From the IMG/VR virus record IMGVR_UViG_3300043470_001428, positions 1 to 45,086 of that record: DNA of 45,086 nt; one strand, given 5' to 3'. The number at the start of each line of letters is the position of its first letter. Within the stretch, counting starts at the first letter, position 1. The notes below the pieces were generated by a model. It had not been told where the DNA came from. It ran no database searches and worked only from the letters and a program-made list of their open reading frames with translations. Origin of the DNA: a virus. A program made the translations under genes and the position numbers. Below, in pieces: positions 40,329 through 45,086 of the stretch.

Positions 40329-40939
40329 GTTAGTAAGAAATATGCATCTTTCTTTACCCTGTAATATTTCAATGTTAATCCTGACACATTTCTCTGATTT
40401 CCTTGAATAATTACTAACTGGAGATTGCTGAACTGATGATTCTGTATTTAATGTCTATTAATATCATCTGAAATGAAGACATGGTATTTTAAAATCTTTT
40501 GACCTGCCTTGTGTACAGGTAGTTTCTCTATAAGATTCTCACTAATTCTGAATGAAGAAAGCAAAAGATTTATAAGATAAATTAGTAATATAATAAAAGC
40601 TGTAACATATTTAATAAACTGATACACTATTCCTAAAATAGAGGTTCTCAATTAACTCCTTACCGAAATTCAAGGTATTTATTATCATTTACAATTTAAA
40701 CATGAAGGACATCTGCTATATTTCATACAGTTGTAAGTTTTTCCTGTGGTAATTTTCCTCATGTACTTTTATTGCCCCACAGACCTGGACATTTTTCATT
40801 ACTAATTTAAAGGATAAATTTCAAGTTTTTATTATACATTAATTAAGCTGTCCTGCCAATTTAGAAGATTGGTGCTATGTCAATGACCTGGAATATTATT
40901 GAGAGTTTCCAGAACTTTTTTCTCTCTACTTGAAATTTA
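40329..40939 (-). ncRNA. Possible large structured RNA, about 0.6 kb
   Basis: No credible protein gene. A perfect 12-bp inverted repeat closes 40815-40939 (40815-40826 with 40928-40939). Inside, CTGGAA/TTCCAG and CCAAT-CTTCTAA-ATTGG stems are visible, the latter shaped like an anticodon arm with TCT. Further down are CTGTGG/CCACAG (40744-40782) and ACCTG/CAGGT hairpins. The unit ends at the terminator 40283-40328. Size and setting, beside tRNA-like genes in a phage, recall large ornate RNAs such as GOLLD or ROOL; I could not confirm either. Confidence 0.35.
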
Positions 40940-40951
40940 ATTTTTAGAAAA

Positions 40952-40997
40952 ATGAATGAATCAAAACTTTAATTAAAGGATTACATGATTCATTCAT
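40952..40997 (-). terminator. 12-bp hairpin after the coiled-coil gene
   Basis: Perfect 12-bp stem (40952-40963 with 40986-40997) with a 22-base loop holding the palindrome CTTTAATTAAAG, followed on the minus strand by TTTTTCT. Probable terminator of the gene at 41035-41244. Confidence 0.6.
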
Positions 40998-41034
40998 CTT
41001 CTGTTAATAAACCCAACTCTATCAACAATGTTTC

Positions 41035-41244
41035 TTACATAGATTCTAATTTAGCTAAATCATTAGTTAAAATATCTATTTGTTTTTTTCTGTCAGCTAT
41101 AAGTATATTTCTCATTTCTATTAGAATATTTGATTGTTCATCAACATCAAATTCTTGTTGCATAAGAAATATAACTTTTTCTGCTTGACTATATGTTTTT
41201 TGTGCTTTGGTTGGAGCAAAGAAGTTTTTAATTTTTTCAATCAT
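41035..41244 (-). CDS. Coiled-coil hypothetical protein, 69 residues
   Basis: MIEKIKNFFAPTKAQKTY, then heptad-like EKVIFLMQQEFDVDEQ and KKQIDILTNDLAKLESM. Amphipathic N-terminal helix and a C-terminal coiled coil. Placed between two hairpins, so a single-gene unit. Not recognised. Confidence 0.6.
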   Translation of the reverse strand: MIEKIKNFFAPTKAQKTYSQAEKVIFLMQQEFDVDEQSNILIEMRNILIADRKKQIDILTNDLAKLESM

Positions 41245-41273
41245 AAGATTAATTTTTAAAAAGTTATGAAAAT

Positions 41274-41297
41274 AAAGTCCAAAATTAATTGGACTTT
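41274..41297 (-). terminator. Hairpin between two small genes
   Basis: 9-bp stem AAAGTCCAA/TTGGACTTT with a 6-base loop, followed on the minus strand by ATTTTC and a later T run. Likely terminator of the 56-residue gene. Confidence 0.7.
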
Positions 41298-41312
41298 AAA
41301 TCATTTGATGTT

Positions 41313-41483
41313 TTAGTAGTGGAGACTTGCTCTTACACCAATTACATTTTGAGAGATTATTCTATTAGTTAAACCATTTTGAATGTATTTAACTTCTACT
41401 TCTAATCTTTTTCCCATAATGTTTCTTATCTTATTAGAAGAAGCTACTAATCTTCCTACTAATATTCTGTTTCTCTTTGTCAT
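41313..41483 (-). CDS. Small basic protein, 56 residues
   Basis: ATG 41483 to TAA 41313. Strongly basic with 9 Arg/Lys in the first 25 residues (MTKRNRILVGRLVASSNK) and a beta-strand second half (RLEVEVKYIQNG). A possible nucleic-acid binder. The leader contains a TACAATA/TATTGTA hairpin (41534-41565). A terminator follows it. Confidence 0.55.
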   Translation of the reverse strand: MTKRNRILVGRLVASSNKIRNIMGKRLEVEVKYIQNGLTNRIISQNVIGVRASLHY

Positions 41484-41608
41484 TGTTAATAATTTTATGT
41501 TGGGTTAATATTCACACTCTAATGTCCTTGAACTACAATACTCTTAAAAGAGAAACTTTATTGTAATGCTACAAATAAGTGAGGGTTTTGAAATAGGGTT
41601 ATATAATA

Positions 41609-41641
41609 AAAAAACATAAAGTAATATACCTTATGTTTTTT
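41609..41641 (-). terminator. Intrinsic terminator after the lipoprotein gene
   Basis: Perfect 11-bp stem (41609-41619 with 41631-41641), 11-base loop, followed on the minus strand by seven T, starting 7 bases after the gene stop at 41648. Confidence 0.85.
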
Positions 41642-41647
41642 ATATTT

Positions 41648-42214
41648 TTAATTTATTTTGTCCATTAAGACTTTTAAACTTGCTTGGTCCTTAACAGATA
41701 TAATAGTTAATCTATTAACAGGATTTCTAAATGATAATGGAACAGTAGATACAACATATTTCATATTATGTTCTATATAAATATCTTCTGGTGTAAAACC
41801 AAATACTGCATCACCATTTGTACCATAACTACCATCTTCAGCAGGACTTGGTAAGACTGAATATGACCCAGCTTCATAAGAAGAATTTTTTATAATTTGT
41901 TCAGTATTAGTTAATTGTGAATTAACAGAACTAATTTTATTAACTTGGTAATATCCAATTGGGTCTTGAACTCCTTCAATAAAAATATACATATAAAACA
42001 TTACTGTTCTATCATTCTGAAGTTTGAATCTCTTAATAAGATTATCTCTTTCTAATGACCATGTAATTCTTGGAGCTGGTTGAACTTGATTCAATTGTTG
42101 TTGATTTACTTCAGTTTGAGCTTGTTCATGTAAAGCTGATTTATTATTTCTTCCTTGTTGTTCACAAGAAAATAATAAAAATGTTAATGCTAATATTAAA
42201 AATATCTTTTTCAT
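41648..42214 (-). CDS. Phage lipoprotein, 188 residues
   Basis: Signal peptide MKKIFLILALTFLLFSC with a lipobox ending LFSC (Cys17), then a Gln-rich linker and a beta-rich domain (TVMFYMYIFIEG, EDIYIEHNMKYVVSTVP). It should be exported and lipidated at the envelope. Lipoproteins in such phages often act in superinfection exclusion or lysis; the role here is unknown. Last gene of a three-gene envelope cluster. Confidence 0.75.
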   Translation of the reverse strand: MKKIFLILALTFLLFSCEQQGRNNKSALHEQAQTEVNQQQLNQVQPAPRITWSLERDNLIKRFKLQNDRTVMFYMYIFIEGVQDPIGYYQVNKISSVNSQLTNTEQIIKNSSYEAGSYSVLPSPAEDGSYGTNGDAVFGFTPEDIYIEHNMKYVVSTVPLSFRNPVNRLTIISVKDQASLKVLMDKIN

Positions 42215-42219
42215 AATTT

Positions 42220-42606
42220 TTATTTGTTATAGTTAGAAAATTGATTTACATCTAATTGATATGGTAGTTCATTGGATTTCCATAAACTTCTTCCCCACAT
42301 TTTAGATTTACCATTATAAACCTCTACCCAATGATTTAATTGAGTTTTTATAGTATTAACTCTTTGAGTTTTACTAAATTGTTCAAACATTTTATCAGTT
42401 TCAGGTAAACTTTGCATATTACCTAAATCAGTATTCAATTTTGAACAAGTATTGAATATCTCTTGATATTCTTCATAAACAATGGTTGCATCATCTATGT
42501 GTGTAGCTTTTACACCTTGATTACAGCTTCTTACTGATAATCCAATTAAAAAGGATAATGATAATATAACTACCAATACTCCAAAAACTTTTAAGACTTC
42601 TTTCAT
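42220..42606 (-). CDS. Membrane-anchored periplasmic protein, 128 residues
   Basis: One N-terminal transmembrane helix (VFGVLVVILSLSFLIGLSV), then ATIVYEEYQEIFNTCSKLN, DKMFEQFSKTQRVNTIKTQL and WVEVYNGKSKMWGRSLW. This soluble pattern is a recurring small protein in large phages of several groups, function unknown. It lies between two lipoprotein genes, so envelope action is likely. Confidence 0.68.
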   Translation of the reverse strand: MKEVLKVFGVLVVILSLSFLIGLSVRSCNQGVKATHIDDATIVYEEYQEIFNTCSKLNTDLGNMQSLPETDKMFEQFSKTQRVNTIKTQLNHWVEVYNGKSKMWGRSLWKSNELPYQLDVNQFSNYNK

Positions 42607-42633
42607 AATTATTTATTTAATTTTAATATTTTT

Positions 42634-43140
42634 TTAAAATTGCCACTCACTTTTTGTTATAGTATAAGTGTTTGTTTGAGTATTATATAACAATGTACCA
42701 TCATAAATAGTATCAATACAAATAAACAATTGGAAAGTTTGAGTATGTGTTTTATTTAAAACTACTTCTCCAGTTTGAACATTTATTATTTTAATTGTTA
42801 CATATTGAACAGCTATACCTTTACCTGAATTTGCATTAGCATTATTGAATGCTGGTAATTTAAGTTTAACTCCAATAACATTACCACTTAATACTTTTTC
42901 ATAATCAATTTGAGAAGGATTACTTCCTGTATTAGTAAATGTTTCTATATTGTTGTCAGATATAAATTGAGTATCAACAATATAAGGACTTGTAATTGTA
43001 TTACAGTTATTGGTTGTAATACTTGCTGAAACAATTACTTTGAATTGATTTTCAGAAGAGGTTCTTGCAACTTCATCTGTTGAACAAGAGAATATTACTA
43101 AACTTACTAAAGTTAGTAATAAAAATTTAAGATTTTTCAT
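42634..43140 (-). CDS. Phage lipoprotein, 168 residues
   Basis: Signal peptide with a VIFSC lipobox (Cys19) followed by STDE, acidic residues just after the Cys that resemble a Bacteroidota surface-export signal. The body is beta-rich (FKVIVSASITTN, IAVQYVTIKIINVQTGEVV). Probably surface or outer-membrane associated; could block receptors or related phages. Confidence 0.72.
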   Translation of the reverse strand: MKNLKFLLLTLVSLVIFSCSTDEVARTSSENQFKVIVSASITTNNCNTITSPYIVDTQFISDNNIETFTNTGSNPSQIDYEKVLSGNVIGVKLKLPAFNNANANSGKGIAVQYVTIKIINVQTGEVVLNKTHTQTFQLFICIDTIYDGTLLYNTQTNTYTITKSEWQF

Positions 43141-43151
43141 CTGTGTTATTT

Positions 43152-43400
43152 TTAAGGTTTATAATTTTGATTTTTAAATAATTTTATTCTGATAGAATAA
43201 GGATTATTTATTAATGAAGATTCATGCTCTAACAAAAGTTCATTAATATTTTTTGGTTCTTTATTATGTTCATCAAGCTCTTCCATCATGGTTTCCCAAG
43301 TTTCATGTTTTTTAAGAGTTCTTAATAATTCAGAATTTTTACCATGTATGACATCTATAATGTCATCATCACTATATATTACTACAGTTTCAAAGTTCAT
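43152..43400 (-). CDS. Acidic hypothetical protein, 82 residues
   Basis: Starts MNFETVVIYSDDDIIDVIHG; central acidic helix (WETMMEELDEHNKEP). No motif recognised. Eleven bases downstream begins the lipoprotein gene. Confidence 0.55.
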   Translation of the reverse strand: MNFETVVIYSDDDIIDVIHGKNSELLRTLKKHETWETMMEELDEHNKEPKNINELLLEHESSLINNPYSIRIKLFKNQNYKP

Positions 43401-43418
43401 AATGTTTGTAAGGATTTG

Positions 43419-43832
43419 TTAATTACCAGCATCTAAAGAAGGTAATGGAATTATAACTAATTTAAGTGCTTCTTGAAGTCCAATTTCTAATACTTCTTCA
43501 TATTTTCCTTGAATAGGAGAATTATGTGAAGCTATATTGTTCAACCATATATTTTCATCAACAATAAAACACCAGACATTAATATTATGAACTTCTCTTA
43601 ACCACTTTTGCAATTGGCTTTGGGTAGGTGCTGATACATATTGTCTATATTTATCTTGAAAACAAGAATGATTCCAATTAGATATTCCACCAAATCTTCT
43701 TTCTCCCTGATTTAATATTGTACCCATTTCAGGATGTTCCCAATTAATAAATTGGTATTTATCTTGAGTTGATATATCAAATCCTTTATCTTTAGCTAAT
43801 TTAGCTGTTAGATATGATACTAATTCTTCCAT
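43419..43832 (-). CDS. Conserved Bacteroidota-phage hypothetical, 137 residues
   Basis: Begins EELVSYLTAKLAKDKGFD and contains PTQSQLQKWLREVHNI and KYEEVLEIGLQEALKLV. This arrangement is frequent in small proteins of phages and prophages of Bacteroidota. No known activity. Confidence 0.65.
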   Translation of the reverse strand: MEELVSYLTAKLAKDKGFDISTQDKYQFINWEHPEMGTILNQGERRFGGISNWNHSCFQDKYRQYVSAPTQSQLQKWLREVHNINVWCFIVDENIWLNNIASHNSPIQGKYEEVLEIGLQEALKLVIIPLPSLDAGN

Positions 43833-43904
43833 TTTAAAAAGTTGTTAATAAGTATTTTTATATTGATATGAAAATACTTGATTGTTAATTTTATTTCTTA
43901 TAAC

Positions 43905-43990
43905 TTTGCTCACGAAGTTCTTCTTCGCTGCCATGCAGACAAGAAACAAAACTTCATCACTCTGTGAAAGACCTATAACTATGAAGTTTC
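43905..43990 (-). other. Compact structured leader between genes
   Basis: An 86-base segment, less AT-rich than its surroundings, contains CGAAG-TTCTT-CTTCG (43913-43927), CTGC-CAT-GCAG (43928-43938) and AAACTTCAT/ATGAAGTTT (43949-43957 with 43981-43989) holding a nested TCAC/GTGA. It lies in the gap between the T5orf172 gene and the next gene. It may be a terminator group, a regulatory RNA or an RNase site. Confidence 0.4.
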
Positions 43991-43991
43991 T

Positions 43992-44591
43992 TTAAATATT
44001 TGGTTCTTTGTTCTTCAAAAAGTAAATTTCTTCAATTTCTTTTACATCAAATTCTGTTAGATTAAACCATTCTCCTCTTATTCTTTTATGTTTATATTTT
44101 TTATGTAAATAATTTTCTATATCTACATCACAAGTATAAATTAAAGTAATATTTGGTTGTTCAGCTTTTAAAGTTTTTTCTCTATTTAGAGGATTTATAC
44201 TTCTTCCTATTTTATAATAACCTGTTTGGTTATCTAAAATCAAATATGTTTTTTTACTATCAAAAGATTTTTCAAATTCTTTATGATGTGGTAATGGTTT
44301 TAATAATTTCTTATTTCTTACAGCTTTGAATTTAAAACTAATAAATGTGGCTAATGTAAAAGCAACAGTTTTACCTGTTTTAGTATAAATATCATTTGGT
44401 GTTTTATCAATTAGTTCTTCAAGTTCTTTTATTACACTATTGATTTCATTAATATGAAAAAAATGAATGCAAATTCTCTCTCCAACAGAATTAATACATA
44501 ATACTTTATGATAATCTAAACTTTTTAAATATCTTCTTTCATCAAGAGAAAGTAATTTTCTTCTTCTTAATTCTGCTAATGTTATAGTCAT
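43992..44591 (-). CDS. T5orf172/GIY-YIG-type nuclease
   Basis: 199 residues from ATG 44591; a longer frame starts only at TTG and enters the next gene. The C-terminal half has TYLILDNQTGYYKIGRSINP, an Arg (LNREKTLKAEQP), DIENYLHKKYKHKRIRGEWF and a closing helix, the T5orf172/MUG113 branch of GIY-YIG nucleases. The N-terminal half is a charged helical region, perhaps DNA-binding. Possibly a selfish gene or a DNA processing enzyme. Confidence 0.78.
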   Translation of the reverse strand: MTITLAELRRRKLLSLDERRYLKSLDYHKVLCINSVGERICIHFFHINEINSVIKELEELIDKTPNDIYTKTGKTVAFTLATFISFKFKAVRNKKLLKPLPHHKEFEKSFDSKKTYLILDNQTGYYKIGRSINPLNREKTLKAEQPNITLIYTCDVDIENYLHKKYKHKRIRGEWFNLTEFDVKEIEEIYFLKNKEPNI

Positions 44592-44608
44592 ATTTATTTG
44601 TTTTAAAT

Positions 44609-44959
44609 TTAAGAACTCAATCTTTCTACTAACCAATTTCCTAAATTTTCTTGAATTTCAGAAGCTCTATTAGTATTAAATTGATAATTTGAAGTTAAAT
44701 TACTCCATCCTCTAATCATAATGAATCTTTCTCCATGATTTCTTGTAATAATAGAAGTTGATGGATAATAATTTATAGGATTATAATCAGGTATTTCTTC
44801 TGTATCTTTATTTATAGCATTTAATCTATATAATATCTTACCTTGTTCTTCTCTTGACACATTAATAAATTCAAAAGCAATATTTCCTTTCATATCATAT
44901 ACTTTTGAATCATAATCAAGTGTATGGAATGGTCTAACATAAAAATCTGGTTCTTTCAT
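44609..44959 (-). CDS. Hypothetical protein, 116 residues
   Basis: Begins MKEPDFYVRPFHTLDYDSKVYDMKGNIAFEFI, strand-rich, with GERFIMIRGWSNLT and a C-terminal helix (ASEIQENLGNWLVERL). I associate the N-terminal PFHTxDYDSxVYDxxGN layout with small phage proteins of unknown role. First gene of its transcript in this window. Confidence 0.65.
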   Translation of the reverse strand: MKEPDFYVRPFHTLDYDSKVYDMKGNIAFEFINVSREEQGKILYRLNAINKDTEEIPDYNPINYYPSTSIITRNHGERFIMIRGWSNLTSNYQFNTNRASEIQENLGNWLVERLSS

Positions 44960-44986
44960 AATTAAATGATTAAATTAAAAATTCAA

Positions 44987-45052
44987 TAGTAGTTTGAAGA
45001 GTAATTCTAATAGGAATTGTACATTCTATTTATTACTCTTCATTTTCTACTA
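44987..45052 (-). terminator. Branched hairpin at the right edge
   Basis: TAGTAG (44987-44992) pairs with CTACTA (45047-45052), GAAGAGTAA (44996-45004) with TTACTCTTC (45033-45041), and an inner AATTC/GAATT stem follows. A T-rich stretch lies beyond it on the minus strand. Likely a terminator for a gene outside the window, or a 5' leader structure of 44609-44959. The last 34 bases of the window hold nothing recognised. Confidence 0.5.
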
Positions 45053-45086
45053 TCATTACAAGAGTTAATTAAGCCACTCTATAAAG

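Noticed and set aside
40448-40651. 67-codon minus frame with a hydrophobic N-terminus inside the non-coding region
   Set aside because: It starts with TTG, has no ATG near its beginning, overlaps strong RNA hairpins and lacks the tight gene packing seen elsewhere, so it is more likely chance.
1-45086. CRISPR array or insertion sequence
   Set aside because: No regularly spaced repeats and no transposase or terminal inverted repeats were found on either strand.
1-45086. Alternative genetic code (stop codon reassignment)
   Set aside because: Genes are intact under the standard code, TAA, TGA and TAG all act as ends, and no suppressor tRNA is in the array.

Overview
The window looks like part of a crAss-like (Crassvirales) tailed-phage genome infecting a Bacteroidota host. 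The evidence is gene content and signals: very AT-rich sequence, two giant virion-type proteins facing a long opposite-strand replication block, a family B DNA polymerase with a DnaG-type primase, DnaB-type helicase, SF1 and SF2 helicases, uracil-DNA glycosylase, ThyX, HU, and Bacteroidota-style promoter boxes (TTTG, about 19 bases, TAnnTTTG). Database searches were not possible, so family names rest on motifs I recognise.

Layout. Bases 2-7921 (+ strand): the C-terminal part of one giant protein with a zincin HExxH motif, and a complete 1582-residue giant protein. Both are probably late, capsid-packaged proteins linked to the virion RNA polymerase. A 17-bp hairpin (7947-7996) ends this block. 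Bases 8077-8637 (- strand): a tRNA array, transcribed in the order Tyr-like, Asn, Gln, Glu, Phe, with two structured non-tRNA spacers. Just upstream (8644-8777) is a tiny promoter-to-terminator unit. Bases 8801-39022 (- strand): almost gap-free early/middle genes, with many 1-17 base start/stop overlaps. They cover nucleotide metabolism (MazG-like, split ThyX), an Acb2/Tad1-type anti-defence protein, a GroES-like protein, GIY-YIG homing endonucleases, nucleases, helicases, HU, UDG, primase, an ssDNA-binding candidate, a P-loop ATPase, DnaB and PolB. Bases 39023-41034: about 2 kb without a convincing protein gene. It is rich in long-range inverted repeats and includes a tmRNA-like RNA with a possible tag reading frame and several tRNA-sized structured elements. 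Bases 41035-44959 (- strand): small accessory genes including two lipoproteins, a membrane-anchored protein and a T5orf172-type nuclease.

Most interesting system: bases 21615-26681 encode a compact ubiquitin-like conjugation cassette. In transcription order it holds a beta-grasp ubiquitin-like protein with an internal Lys-Ser-Gly-Gly, a putative E2-like protein, a JAB/JAMM isopeptidase, a ThiF/E1-like enzyme and an unknown protein. That last protein ends in a SUMO-interaction-like hydrophobic/acidic motif, and the same seven residues recur in a replication-block HTH protein. The cassette sits inside the replication operon, so it probably modifies replication, transcription or host proteins during infection. 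The second theme is unusual RNA: the tmRNA-like locus and the tRNA-sized closed helices found in both non-coding regions.

Four small genes lie in gaps between the larger ones (40-residue zinc protein, 53-residue protein, 55-residue membrane protein, 56-residue basic protein). Several longer open frames begin only with TTG or GTG, so I moved those starts to the downstream ATG that fits the overlap pattern.
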